From Peptoniphilaceae bacterium AMB_02 (GTDB lineage Bacteria; Bacillota; Clostridia; Tissierellales; Peptoniphilaceae), in the NCBI GenBank assembly GCA_036321625.1, contig CP143259.1, positions 1,166,001 to 1,230,000 on the forward strand: DNA of 64,000 nt. The letters run 5' to 3'. Made by a program: the position numbers and the translations under genes. This document shows, piece by piece, positions 1 through 9,006 of the stretch (its first letter is position 1; each line of letters starts with the position of its first letter). The notes under the pieces are model-generated. The model made no database searches. It was not told the origin of the DNA and saw only the letters and a program-made list of their open reading frames with translations.

Positions 1-521
1 TTTAAACTATAGTGCATTATGGCGAATATCAGGGAAATAACCAAGATGCGCGGTAACAAATTATATTTCCTAAATAGTTTACTTAGTATTCCTCTGAAGA
101 AAAACTCCTCACAGATAGCAGGTATTACTGCGTATATTAATATTATTATTAAACAACTGCCGATACTGATATTCTGTATAAATTCATAAGAGATGTTTTG
201 CCAAATGAGTATAGTTTCTTTATTAAAAATATAATTGATTATAGCAATCAATGGATATGCAAAAATCACCACAGTGATGGAGTACAAAACCATGTCAAGT
301 GAAATCATGTGCAGCTTAATTGAACTGATTAAATCAAGTTTGTAATGCTTTAAATAAATTATCCCAGGGACAAGTAAAAAAAACAATTGGTAAAACAAAA
401 ATCCAAACAAGATATTTATCGAATTTAATTTGCCACTAATAAAAATAAAAATTATATTTAATATTAATATAAATAGATTTACTATGAAGATACTATTTTT
501 CTTTAAATCAAGACTCATCAT
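1..521 (-). CDS. CPBP-family intramembrane metalloprotease, C-terminus cut by window edge
   Basis: The frame starts at an ATG at 521 (a second ATG follows at 518) and stays open to position 1, so the C-terminal part lies outside the window. About 173 residues are visible, with several long hydrophobic segments. Near the end is the motif EEFFFRG, the first signature of CPBP (CAAX protease and bacteriocin-processing, 'Abi') membrane proteases; the two glutamates and the arginine belong to the glutamate/histidine active site. A further histidine in the AIMHYS segment fits motif 2. The start overlaps the hpt stop region by 14 nt, which suggests coupling to hpt. Substrate is unknown. Confidence 0.75.
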   Translation of the reverse strand, partial: MMSLDLKKNSIFIVNLFILILNIIFIFISGKLNSINILFGFLFYQLFFLLVPGIIYLKHYKLDLISSIKLHMISLDMVLYSITVVIFAYPLIAIINYIFNKETILIWQNISYEFIQNISIGSCLIIILIYAVIPAICEEFFFRGILSKLFRKYNLLPRILVISLIFAIMHYSL

Positions 522-1035
522 CAAAGGTGAAAATATACGGAACATTTCTATAATAATCCCCATAGTTTAGTCCATAACCGACTATGAATACATCTTCTAT
601 TTCATAACCTACAAAATCTGCCTTAATATCTTCGGTTCTTCTGGAGGGCTTATCTAGTAAGACACATGTTTTTATCGATTTAGGATTTCTTTTTTCTAGA
701 TGATCGACTACGTATTTCATTGTTTTACCGGAATCTAGTATGTCATCCACTAAAAGAACATGTCTGTCAGCAATGTTTTCTCTTAAATCATTTACTATTT
801 CAACAAATCCTGAAGAAATTTTTTCGTTATCATAGGACGAAGTTGTTATAAAATCAATGGTAACCATGGAGTTTAGGCTTCTAACTAAATCCGAAGCAAA
901 AATAAAGCTACCTCTTAATAGTGAAATTACAACAAAACTTTCAGAGCCATAATAATCATCTATCTCACTAGCCAATTCGACAATTCTATTGTGAATTTCA
1001 TTTTCGTTAAATAAAATTATTCGTTTTTTTTCCAT
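508..1035 (-). CDS. hpt: hypoxanthine phosphoribosyltransferase
   Basis: A 175-residue purine-salvage enzyme that converts hypoxanthine or guanine plus PRPP to IMP or GMP in the cytoplasm. The PRPP-binding signature VLLVDDILDSGKT is at residues 93-105, and an SLLRGS segment near residue 38 matches the conserved PPi-binding loop of the family. Length is normal for bacterial Hpt. The ATG at 1035 is fused to the stop of a small upstream membrane-protein gene (TAATG), so the two are probably translationally coupled. The 3' end overlaps the CPBP protease gene. Confidence 0.93.
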   Translation of the reverse strand: MEKKRIILFNENEIHNRIVELASEIDDYYGSESFVVISLLRGSFIFASDLVRSLNSMVTIDFITTSSYDNEKISSGFVEIVNDLRENIADRHVLLVDDILDSGKTMKYVVDHLEKRNPKSIKTCVLLDKPSRRTEDIKADFVGYEIEDVFIVGYGLNYGDYYRNVPYIFTFDDES

Positions 1036-1184
1036 TATTTCTGCGCCTTTCGCTCTTTAGATTTCATGATACGACTTATATCTTTTAATTCACGTAATTC
1101 CAACAATATTTTATTAAGAGTATATTGAATACTGACGAGTATCATGATAAATAAAAATATAATTATAAACCTAACACTATCCAT
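1035..1184 (-). CDS. 49-residue single-span membrane protein coupled to hpt
   Basis: A short gene with a strong Shine-Dalgarno (AGAGGTGG, 4 nt before the ATG at 1184). The product begins MDSVRF, then has a hydrophobic segment (about residues 5-20), followed by a charged amphipathic tail rich in Lys, Arg and Glu. The stop codon TAA shares bases with the hpt ATG. A TATAAT-like hexamer lies at 1202-1207 on this strand, with only a weak -35, so a promoter just upstream is possible. No family was recognised. Its good ribosome site and coupling suggest a real gene rather than a chance frame. Confidence 0.6.
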   Translation of the reverse strand: MDSVRFIIIFLFIMILVSIQYTLNKILLELRELKDISRIMKSKERKAQK

Positions 1185-1232
1185 CTGACCACCTCTAATA
1201 TATTATATCAGAGATGGCTATATTTGGATAAT

Positions 1233-2486
1233 TTATTTATTAATTTCAAACAATTTTATTAATTCTCCGGCCATATATAGCGAACCAGTAAATATGACCA
1301 AATCATTAGTATTTGCTATTTGTTGACTGAATACTACCGCATCCTCAAGTTTGCTAAATGTATGATAGTTGACAGATGGGAATAAATCTTTTAATTTATT
1401 TTCAGGCATTGCCCTTTCATACTCAATTTTAGTGAATAGAACGACATCGGCCATGCCTATAAGTTCCTTAAGATTAGGTCCAATATCTTTATCCTTCATA
1501 ATACCTAGACAGATAATTAGTCTTTCCCTATCTATGTGATTAATATTCTTAATTAGAGAATCGAAACCATGTTCATTATGAGCTCCATCTATTATGGTTA
1601 TAGGTGATTTTTTTTCTATGGTCATCCTTGCAGGCCATTGAATATTTGATATGGCATTTTTAATTATATCATCATTGATGTTCAAATCAATTGATTTTAT
1701 AGTCAATATGGCTAGAGATGCATTATATACTTGATGAATTCCAATTTGACGAATATGGTACTCCTCACCTGAGTAAATAAAATGACTGCCATTTAAATCA
1801 GAGGATATTATTTTTATATCATTCATGTCTAAAAAACAAATTTTAGAATCTTGACTTTCGGCTTTGTTTCTAATGATTTCATTTATTTTATTCGAGTTAA
1901 AATATGAAACGACTACTGAATTCTTCTTTATAATTCCTGATTTTTCAATAGCAGCTTCTTCTGCTGTATTTCCCAATCTTTCTCTATGATCAATTGAAAT
2001 AGGTGTAAAAACTGAGGCAACTGCTGTTTTGATAATATTTGTAGGGTCTACTCTGCCACCTATGCCCACTTCCAAAACCACAATGTCTACATTGTTTTCT
2101 TTGAAATACAACATTCCAAGTGCGACAGTAATTTCAAAATATGTCGGTTTCAAGTCCTTATTTTCATGTAGAACATCTTTAATCCTAGTAATATAGTATG
2201 CAAATTCATCATCTTTTATTTGATTATGATTAATCTGAAATCTTTCATTTATAGAAAGAATATGCGGTGATGTAAACAGTCCGGTTTTATACCCTCCTGA
2301 TTCTAAGATACTAGAAATAAAGTTTGCAGTAGATCCTTTTCCATTTGTACCTGTTAAATGTATAAATTTTAAAGCATCTTGAGGATCTCCTAGTAGTAAT
2401 AGGAGTCTCGAAATAGTATCGAGACTCCTATTATGCCCTCTTTTATCATCCGAATCAATAAATTTTAAGGCATCATTATAGTTCAT
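1233..2486 (-). CDS. folC: bifunctional folylpolyglutamate synthase/dihydrofolate synthase
   Basis: Mur-ligase-family enzyme that adds glutamate to folates (and possibly to dihydropteroate) using ATP. The ATP-binding loop HLTGTNGKGST is near residues 43-53 and is followed by a long Mur-like central domain with HRERLGNT and the C-terminal IIDGAHN motif. At 417 residues it has normal length. I chose the ATG at 2486 over a TTG at 2501 because the sequence AAAGAGG directly abuts the TTG and could serve only the downstream ATG. It overlaps the end of valS by 11 nt, so it is likely in the valS operon. Confidence 0.92.
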   Translation of the reverse strand: MNYNDALKFIDSDDKRGHNRSLDTISRLLLLLGDPQDALKFIHLTGTNGKGSTANFISSILESGGYKTGLFTSPHILSINERFQINHNQIKDDEFAYYITRIKDVLHENKDLKPTYFEITVALGMLYFKENNVDIVVLEVGIGGRVDPTNIIKTAVASVFTPISIDHRERLGNTAEEAAIEKSGIIKKNSVVVSYFNSNKINEIIRNKAESQDSKICFLDMNDIKIISSDLNGSHFIYSGEEYHIRQIGIHQVYNASLAILTIKSIDLNINDDIIKNAISNIQWPARMTIEKKSPITIIDGAHNEHGFDSLIKNINHIDRERLIICLGIMKDKDIGPNLKELIGMADVVLFTKIEYERAMPENKLKDLFPSVNYHTFSKLEDAVVFSQQIANTNDLVIFTGSLYMAGELIKLFEINK

Positions 2487-5133
2487 TTTTTTTATTTTCA
2501 ACCTCTTTAATACTTTGGTTAATATCAGCTAATAGGGATTCATATTTTTCCAGTTTATCTTTCTCGGCTTGTACGACATTTTCAGGAGCTTTACTAACAA
2601 AGGACTCGTTATTTAATTTAGAAGAAGCCCTTTTTATTTCTGATTCAATAGTTTGTCTTTCTTTATTAAGCCTTTCCAGTTCTTTTTCATAATCGATCAG
2701 ACCTTTTAACGGAATGAAAAGCTTATATCCACTTTTTATAATTGATATAGCGTCTTCTGTATATTCCGAGTCAGTTAGATGTGAATTTTGTATATTGGCT
2801 AATGAGTGAAGCATAGCATCATTGCCTTTAAAAGTATCGATATACTTTTTATCATTTGTGTAAATATATATATCAGACTTTTTAGATGGATGGATATTCA
2901 TTTCCGATCTAATATTTCTAATAGATTTAATCGCTTCTATCATAGTTTCAATCTCAAATTCATCTTTCTCAAAAAGGAGATTCTTATCATATGCCGGCCA
3001 TTGTGCATTAATTAAGAGACTATCAATATTAGGTAGATACGAATAAATCTCTTCTGTAATAAACGGCATAAAAGGATGCAGTAATTTTAATATATTTTTC
3101 AATACATATAATAGAGTGGTTTTAGCTGCTTCTTTGCTCTCTTGGTTATCAGAGAATAATCTATTTTTAACTAATTCAATATACCAGTCACAGAACATAT
3201 CCCATATAAAGTCGTGTAGATTACCTGAAGCAATACCTAAATCATATCTTCCAAGATTTAATTCGACATTTTCTATAGTGTTTTGTAATTTGGTAATAAT
3301 CCACTTATCTGAAGTTTCCAGTTTGACTTTATTAATATCATCAGAGACATCATCATCCATATGCATTAAAACAAATCTGGACGCATTCCAAAGTTTGTTA
3401 GCAAAATTTCTGGAAGCTTCGACTTTTTCGATATAGAATCTCATATCATTCCCCGGTGTATTACCGGTAACAAGCATAAATCTAAGTGCATCAGCACCAT
3501 ATTGATCTATGACCTCTAAAGGATCTATTCCATTGTTTAAAGATTTACTCATTTTTCTTCCCAATGAGTCTCTTACCAATCCGTTAAAGTAAACATCCTT
3601 AAATGGTAGTTCTCCCATTTGCTGAATAGAAGAAAAAACCATACGTATAACCCAGAAGAAAATAATATCATATCCGGTAACCAGAACATTTGTCGGGAAA
3701 AACTTCTTCAAATCTTGAGTATTTTCAGGCCAACCAAGAGTAGAAAATGGCCATAGAGCAGATGAAAACCAGGTGTCTAAAGTATCAGGGTCTTGGATAA
3801 ATCTATCACTGCCACAATTTGGACATACATCGGGCATTTCTCTGCTTATTATGGTTTCATTGCATTCAGTACAATAATATACCGGCAATCTGTGTCCCCA
3901 CCATAATTGTCTAGATATACACCAATCTCTTATATTATCAAGCCAATTTGTATAAACTTTTCCAAATCTATCCGGATATAATTTTAATTCACCATTTGTA
4001 TAGGCTTCTTTCGCAGGTTTGGCAAGTTCTTTCATCTTGACAAACCACTGTTTTGAAATTAAAGGTTCGATGACGGTATTACATCTTTCACAATGTCCTA
4101 CTGCATGACCATGATCTTCAATTTTCACTAGAAGGCCTAGTTTTTGAAGATCTTCCACAATCATTTTTCTGGCAACATATCTGTCTTTACCAGAGTACTC
4201 TCCATAACCATCAGAAATCGTAGCATCATTTTCAATAACTATGCATTGACCTAGATTATGTCTGTCACCTACTGCAAAGTCATTAGGGTCATGTGAAGGA
4301 GTAATTTTTACTGCTCCTGTTCCAAATTCTGATAATACATATTCATCGGCAATAAGAGGGATTTCCCTATCGACAAGTGGTAAATTCAATTTCTTGCCTA
4401 TTATATCGACAAATCTGTCATCATTCGGATTTACTGCTACTGCAAGGTCACCCAACATAGTTTCAGGTCTGGTTGTGGCAATCATAACAGAGGCATCTTC
4501 CCCAATTATTGGATATTTTATATAGTATAATTTTCCATCCTCATCAACATGTTCAACCTCTATATCTGAAATTGCAGTTCCACAAGAAGGACACCAATTC
4601 ACAATACGGTCTCCTTGGTATATCAAACCTTTATTATATAATCTGATGAAAACTTCTTCTACTGCCTTCGAGAGATGTTCATCAAGTGTAAAACTATCTC
4701 TACTCCAGTCGCAAGAAACTCCTAATCTTTCTAATTGATTTTTAATATTTCCGCCATATTTATGAGTCCAATCCCAAGCTTCTTTAAGAAATTCTTCCCT
4801 GGTCAAATCTTCTTTTTTTATGCCTTCATTTTCCAGTTTGGCAACTACTCTAGCTTCTGTAGATATACTCGCATGATCAGTACCTGGAACCCATAGTACT
4901 TCATATCCTGCCATCCTTTTCCATCTTATAAGTACATCTTGCAATGTATTATTTATTGCATGACCCAAATGTAGATTTCCTGTAACATTTGGGGGTGGCA
5001 TTACAATACTATATGACGGTTTGTCACTGTTTGCATCAGCTATAAAGTGACCGCCCTCTTTCCATGTTTTATAAAGCCTGTCTTCAAATTTATCAGGTTC
5101 ATATGTTTTACTAAGTTCTCTTATTTCTTTCAT
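2476..5133 (-). CDS. valS: valyl-tRNA synthetase
   Basis: Class I aminoacyl-tRNA synthetase of 885 residues that charges tRNA-Val. The HIGH-type motif HLGH is at residues 55-58, and KMSKS lies near residue 526. Zinc-type Cys pairs (NWCPSCG, CTEC...CPNCG) sit in the editing and catalytic regions, and a C-terminal Leu/Lys/Glu-rich coiled coil is present. The frame is open farther upstream, but that extension would translate the T-box and its terminator. The ATG at 5133 follows TAGGAGGATAC and matches the family N-terminus. Expression is controlled by the T-box leader at 5148-5337. Confidence 0.96.
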   Translation of the reverse strand: MKEIRELSKTYEPDKFEDRLYKTWKEGGHFIADANSDKPSYSIVMPPPNVTGNLHLGHAINNTLQDVLIRWKRMAGYEVLWVPGTDHASISTEARVVAKLENEGIKKEDLTREEFLKEAWDWTHKYGGNIKNQLERLGVSCDWSRDSFTLDEHLSKAVEEVFIRLYNKGLIYQGDRIVNWCPSCGTAISDIEVEHVDEDGKLYYIKYPIIGEDASVMIATTRPETMLGDLAVAVNPNDDRFVDIIGKKLNLPLVDREIPLIADEYVLSEFGTGAVKITPSHDPNDFAVGDRHNLGQCIVIENDATISDGYGEYSGKDRYVARKMIVEDLQKLGLLVKIEDHGHAVGHCERCNTVIEPLISKQWFVKMKELAKPAKEAYTNGELKLYPDRFGKVYTNWLDNIRDWCISRQLWWGHRLPVYYCTECNETIISREMPDVCPNCGSDRFIQDPDTLDTWFSSALWPFSTLGWPENTQDLKKFFPTNVLVTGYDIIFFWVIRMVFSSIQQMGELPFKDVYFNGLVRDSLGRKMSKSLNNGIDPLEVIDQYGADALRFMLVTGNTPGNDMRFYIEKVEASRNFANKLWNASRFVLMHMDDDVSDDINKVKLETSDKWIITKLQNTIENVELNLGRYDLGIASGNLHDFIWDMFCDWYIELVKNRLFSDNQESKEAAKTTLLYVLKNILKLLHPFMPFITEEIYSYLPNIDSLLINAQWPAYDKNLLFEKDEFEIETMIEAIKSIRNIRSEMNIHPSKKSDIYIYTNDKKYIDTFKGNDAMLHSLANIQNSHLTDSEYTEDAISIIKSGYKLFIPLKGLIDYEKELERLNKERQTIESEIKRASSKLNNESFVSKAPENVVQAEKDKLEKYESLLADINQSIKEVENKKNEL

Positions 5134-5147
5134 GTATCCTCCTAAAA

Positions 5148-5181
5148 TAAAAAAATAGCCCTTCGTATAGGACGAAGAACT
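5148..5181 (-). terminator. T-box-controlled terminator before valS
   Basis: On the minus strand, AGTTCTTCGT pairs with ACGAAGGGCT across the loop CCTAT, and a run of seven T follows. It begins just after the T-box core and ends before the valS Shine-Dalgarno, the expected place for the regulated terminator. Confidence 0.85.
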
Positions 5182-5337
5182 TTCGCGGTACCACCTATGT
5201 TCTGCATAATGCAGCACTCAATGTTAAAGACTCAAAGGCGACTTCACAAAACTCTTCCGAAAAACTCTCACCACACGTTTTCTCTCTGAACGGTTTATCT
5301 TGTTACTACTCCTCATCAATGTCCATATTCATAATAT
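5148..5337 (-). promoter_or_regulatory. T-box riboswitch leader of valS (valine)
   Basis: The leader RNA contains the T-box core GGTGGTACCGCG (minus strand, near 5184-5198), which pairs with the NCCA end of uncharged tRNA. Upstream are typical stem I elements (a GAGGAGTAGTAA start, AGAGAGAA and GGTGAGAG loops), and the segment GAAGTCGCC offers GTC, a valine codon, as specifier. A rho-independent terminator follows the core. Uncharged tRNA-Val should stabilise the antiterminator and allow valS transcription. Boundaries are approximate. Confidence 0.9.
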
Positions 5338-5343
5338 GAGTTA

Positions 5344-5372
5344 AGTATATTATTCATGAAATAAAAAGTCAA
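5344..5372 (-). promoter_or_regulatory. promoter of the valS-folC transcript
   Basis: On the minus strand a -35 TTGACT (5367-5372) and a -10 TATACT (5344-5349) are separated by 17 bp. This is a near-consensus housekeeping promoter and would start the transcript just upstream of T-box stem I. Confidence 0.75.
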
Positions 5373-5410
5373 GAAAATCATCAGATTTAGTAAATATTGG
5401 GCAAGAATTA

Positions 5411-5439
5411 TGTTCACAAGTGATTTTATAGGATATAAT
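5411..5439 (+). promoter_or_regulatory. candidate promoter of the PPDK regulator-ppdK pair
   Basis: A perfect -10 TATAAT is at 5434-5439 on the plus strand. The -35 is poor: TGTTCA at 17 bp spacing. The placement, 40 bp before the first gene of the pair, supports it. Confidence 0.45.
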
Positions 5440-5478
5440 ATAGTAAAAGAGCAATAAAATATTAAAAAGGGGTGGCAG

Positions 5479-6300
5479 ATGAAATCTTTAACTATTTATA
5501 TACTTAGTGATTCTATTGGAGAAACCGCAGAACAAACTGTTCGAGCTTCAATAGCACAATTCGAAAATTTAGAACATGAAATCAGGAAATTTTCTCACAT
5601 AAGAAGTGTCACCATATTGCATAATATACTTGATGAAATAGTTGATATGGAAAACACCATTCTTTTTTATTCACTAGTAGATGAAACCCTACTTAGTGTA
5701 ATTAAGAAGTTTTGCGATATTAACAATATTGCAAGTGTTGACGTTCTAACCCCATCTATTATCGCAATAGAGAGAGTTACGAATCTTAACCCATCTACTA
5801 TGCCGGGGGCACTTAGAAAACTTGATGAGAACTACTTTAAAAGAGTAGAGGCGATTGAATTCGCGGTTAGGTATGATGATGGAAAAGATCCAAGGGGACT
5901 ATTAATAGCTGACTTAGCTATCATTGGAATCTCAAGAACTTCTAAGACTCCCCTATCCATGTATTTAGCAAATAAGAACTACAGGGTAGCAAATATACCA
6001 CTAGTACCTGAAACAGTTCCACCTGATGAGCTGTTCCAAATTCCTACTAAGAAAATTGTAGGACTTACAAATTCTCCGGAAAACTTAAATAAAATTAGAA
6101 AGGAAAGATTAAAATCATTAGGATTGCCATTGGGTTCATCCTATTCTAATTTAGAGAGAATCTTGGAAGAAATAGAATATGCTCATGTTATTATGAAAAA
6201 AATTGGATGCCCTATCATCGATGTATCAAATAGAGCAATAGAAGAAACAGCTGATATTATACTGACTTATCTGAAAAAAGCAAATAAAGCTATTATATAA
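5479..6300 (+). CDS. pyruvate, phosphate dikinase regulatory protein (PpsR/DUF299 family)
   Basis: A 273-residue bifunctional enzyme of the kinase-PPPase family. It inactivates PPDK by ADP-dependent phosphorylation of the active-site threonine and reactivates it by Pi-dependent dephosphorylation. The family features LSDSIGETAE at the N-terminus and the nucleotide-binding segment GISRTSKTPLSMYLA are both visible. It starts after GGGGTGGCAG. It is followed 15 nt later by ppdK, its expected target, and the two form an operon. Confidence 0.93.
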   Translation: MKSLTIYILSDSIGETAEQTVRASIAQFENLEHEIRKFSHIRSVTILHNILDEIVDMENTILFYSLVDETLLSVIKKFCDINNIASVDVLTPSIIAIERVTNLNPSTMPGALRKLDENYFKRVEAIEFAVRYDDGKDPRGLLIADLAIIGISRTSKTPLSMYLANKNYRVANIPLVPETVPPDELFQIPTKKIVGLTNSPENLNKIRKERLKSLGLPLGSSYSNLERILEEIEYAHVIMKKIGCPIIDVSNRAIEETADIILTYLKKANKAII

Positions 6301-6315
6301 TATAGGAGGTAGAGT

Positions 6316-8940
6316 ATGACGAAAAAATATGTTTATGACTTTAGAGAAGGCAACAAGGATATGAAATCACTACTAGGTGGTAAGGGAGCAAACTTAGCAG
6401 AGATGACATGTTTAGGATTGAGAGTTCCACCGGGATTTACTGTAACCACAGAAGCTTGTAATAGGTTTTATGACGAGGAAGAAGTGTTATGGGATTCTTT
6501 AAAAGAGGAAATAAAAACCCATATTCACGATATTGAGAATCAAATAGGCAAGAAATTTTCAGATGAAAACAATCCCCTACTCTTCTCGGTCAGATCAGGC
6601 GCTGTATTTTCAATGCCTGGTATGATGGATACCATTTTAAACCTAGGTCTAAATGACAAAGCAGTTATAGGTTTAGCCAGATCTACTGGAAATGAACGTT
6701 TTGCTTATGACAGTTACAGAAGATTCATCCAAATGTTTTCTGATGTAGCCATGGAAGTTCCTAAATCTTTCTTTGACAGTGTATTGGAAGAAGTCAAAGA
6801 AAAAGTAGGAGCAGAAAAAGATACAGATCTTAGTGCTGAAGACTTAAAGCTTATAGTCGATCAATTCAAGAAGATTTATGAAAGAGAAATCGGAGAAGCA
6901 TTCCCACAAGATCCGCTTGATCAATTATATCTTGCAACTCAAGCAGTATTTAAGTCATGGAATAACTCCAGAGCTAGAATTTATAGAAGACTTCATGAAA
7001 TACCAGATAATTTAGGAACAGCAGTAAATATACAGTCTATGGTATTTGGTAATATGGGAGACACATCGGGAACCGGAGTTGCATTTTCAAGGAACCCGGC
7101 AACAGGTGAAAATGAATTATTTGGAGAATTTTTAGTAGATGCCCAAGGAGAAGATGTTGTTGCCGGCATCAGAACTCCTGAGGAAATTCATGAATTAAAC
7201 AGAATCATGCCTGATGTTTATAAACAATTTTTAGATACGTCTGAAAAACTTGAAAAACATTATAAAGACATGCAGGATTTAGAGTTTACCATAGAAAACG
7301 GTATACTTTATATACTTCAAACCAGAAATGGAAAGAGGACAACTCAAGCTGCCATCAATATTGCAGTTGATATGGTAAATGAAGGTTTGATTACAAAAGA
7401 AGAGGCTATAATGCGAATTGAACCTAATTCATTATCACAATTACTACATCCAAATTTCGATGAAAAAGAATTAAAAGAAAGCGAAGTAATTACAAAAGGT
7501 CTAGCAGCTTCTCCTGGAGCAGCTTCAGGCAGAATCTACTTCAGTTCTAAAGACTCTGTAGAAGCTGTTGAAAGAGGAGAAAAAGTAATTATAGTTAGAC
7601 AAGAAACATCTCCGGAAGATATTGAAGGAATGATAATAGCTGAAGGAATACTTACATCACGTGGAGGAATGACTTCTCATGCCGCAGTAGTTGCAAGAGG
7701 AATGGGTAAATGTTGCGTTGCTGGTGCAAACGAAGTTAGAGTTGATGAAGCTCAAAAGATTATGAAAGCCGGAAACAAAGTCTATAAAGAAGGTGACGTA
7801 ATCTCACTAGATGGAACAACAGGATATGTATACAACGGAGAAATTAAAAAAGTAGATCCTGAATTAGCCGGAAGTTTTGAAATCTTCATGGGCTGGGTAA
7901 ACGAGCTTAAGAGATTGGAAGTTAGAACCAATGCCGACACACCAAGAGACGCAAAAGTAGCTCTCGCATTCGGTGCTGAAGGTATAGGATTGTGTAGAAC
8001 AGAGCACATGTTCTTCCAGGAAGACCGAATTTTAGCCGTAAGAGAAATGATTCTGGCAAAAAACATTAATCAAAGATTAAAAGCACTAGAAAAAATTCAA
8101 CCAATCCAAAAAGACGACTTTTACAATATCTTTAAGACAATGGCCGGTAAACCGGTAACAGTAAGATTACTTGACCCTCCACTACACGAATTCATTCCAT
8201 CTTCCGAAGAGGATTTAAGAAAACTTGCTGAAGATTTAAATATGGATTTCAATAATATACTGGACACAGTAAAAGAACTTAGAGAAGTCAATCCTATGCT
8301 TGGTCATAGGGGTTGTAGACTTGCTATCACCTATCCTGAAATCTACAGAATGCAAGTTAGGGCGATTATGGAAGCTGCATTACAGCTCAAAGAAGAAGGA
8401 GTTGAAGCTGTAGTCGAAATAATGATTCCACTAGTAGGAGAAAAGAAAGAATTAGAATTTGTTAAAAGTGAAATAGTAGATGAAATTGCTTCAGTATTCG
8501 AAGAAAATTCAGACAGAATAGATCATAAAATTGGTACTATGATAGAAGTACCGAGAGCAGCATTACTTGCAGACCATATAGCTGAGGAAGCTGAATTCTT
8601 TAGTTTTGGTACAAATGACATGACTCAAATGACATTCGGGTTCTCAAGAGATGATGCCGGTAAATTCTTATCAGAATACGTTGAAAAGAATATTCTTCCT
8701 AAGAGTCCTTTTGAAACACTGGACAAGGATGGAGTTGGAATACTACTTGAAATAGCTGTTGAAAAAGGAAAATCAACCAGAAGTGATATACATTTAGGTG
8801 TATGCGGTGAGCACGGTGGAGATCCTGATTCAATTGAATTCTTCAACAAAATAGGATTAGACTATGTCTCCTGTTCCCCATTTAGAGTTCCAATAGCAAG
8901 GCTTGCTGCAGCTCAAAGTAATTTAAAATCTAAAGAATAA
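6316..8940 (+). CDS. ppdK: pyruvate, phosphate dikinase
   Basis: An 874-residue cytoplasmic enzyme that interconverts pyruvate + ATP + Pi with PEP + AMP + PPi, typical of anaerobes that use PPi. The N-terminal ATP-grasp domain contains GGKGANLAEM. The phosphohistidine domain has GGMTSHAAVVARGMG with the catalytic His near residue 455 and the regulatory Thr two residues before it. The C-terminal PEP/pyruvate barrel includes GTNDMTQM and the CGEHGGDP motif. Length is normal. The Shine-Dalgarno is TAGGAGG, and the gene ends at a strong terminator. Confidence 0.97.
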   Translation: MTKKYVYDFREGNKDMKSLLGGKGANLAEMTCLGLRVPPGFTVTTEACNRFYDEEEVLWDSLKEEIKTHIHDIENQIGKKFSDENNPLLFSVRSGAVFSMPGMMDTILNLGLNDKAVIGLARSTGNERFAYDSYRRFIQMFSDVAMEVPKSFFDSVLEEVKEKVGAEKDTDLSAEDLKLIVDQFKKIYEREIGEAFPQDPLDQLYLATQAVFKSWNNSRARIYRRLHEIPDNLGTAVNIQSMVFGNMGDTSGTGVAFSRNPATGENELFGEFLVDAQGEDVVAGIRTPEEIHELNRIMPDVYKQFLDTSEKLEKHYKDMQDLEFTIENGILYILQTRNGKRTTQAAINIAVDMVNEGLITKEEAIMRIEPNSLSQLLHPNFDEKELKESEVITKGLAASPGAASGRIYFSSKDSVEAVERGEKVIIVRQETSPEDIEGMIIAEGILTSRGGMTSHAAVVARGMGKCCVAGANEVRVDEAQKIMKAGNKVYKEGDVISLDGTTGYVYNGEIKKVDPELAGSFEIFMGWVNELKRLEVRTNADTPRDAKVALAFGAEGIGLCRTEHMFFQEDRILAVREMILAKNINQRLKALEKIQPIQKDDFYNIFKTMAGKPVTVRLLDPPLHEFIPSSEEDLRKLAEDLNMDFNNILDTVKELREVNPMLGHRGCRLAITYPEIYRMQVRAIMEAALQLKEEGVEAVVEIMIPLVGEKKELEFVKSEIVDEIASVFEENSDRIDHKIGTMIEVPRAALLADHIAEEAEFFSFGTNDMTQMTFGFSRDDAGKFLSEYVEKNILPKSPFETLDKDGVGILLEIAVEKGKSTRSDIHLGVCGEHGGDPDSIEFFNKIGLDYVSCSPFRVPIARLAAAQSNLKSKE

Positions 8941-8954
8941 AGTAAAAAACAAAG

Positions 8955-8984
8955 AGAGCTTAACCGGACGGTTAAGCTCTTTTT
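8955..8984. terminator. bidirectional terminator between ppdK and uppP
   Basis: AGAGCTTAACCG is followed after two bases by its exact complement, with A-rich sequence on the left and TTTT on the right. The symmetrical stem can end both ppdK (plus) and uppP (minus). Confidence 0.9.
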
Positions 8985-9006
8985 AAACGTAAATCTATTT
9001 GAATAA

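Noticed and set aside
5134-5217. A 28-residue N-terminal extension of valyl-tRNA synthetase
   Set aside because: It translates the T-box core and terminator; the ATG at 5133 has its own ribosome site and matches the family start.
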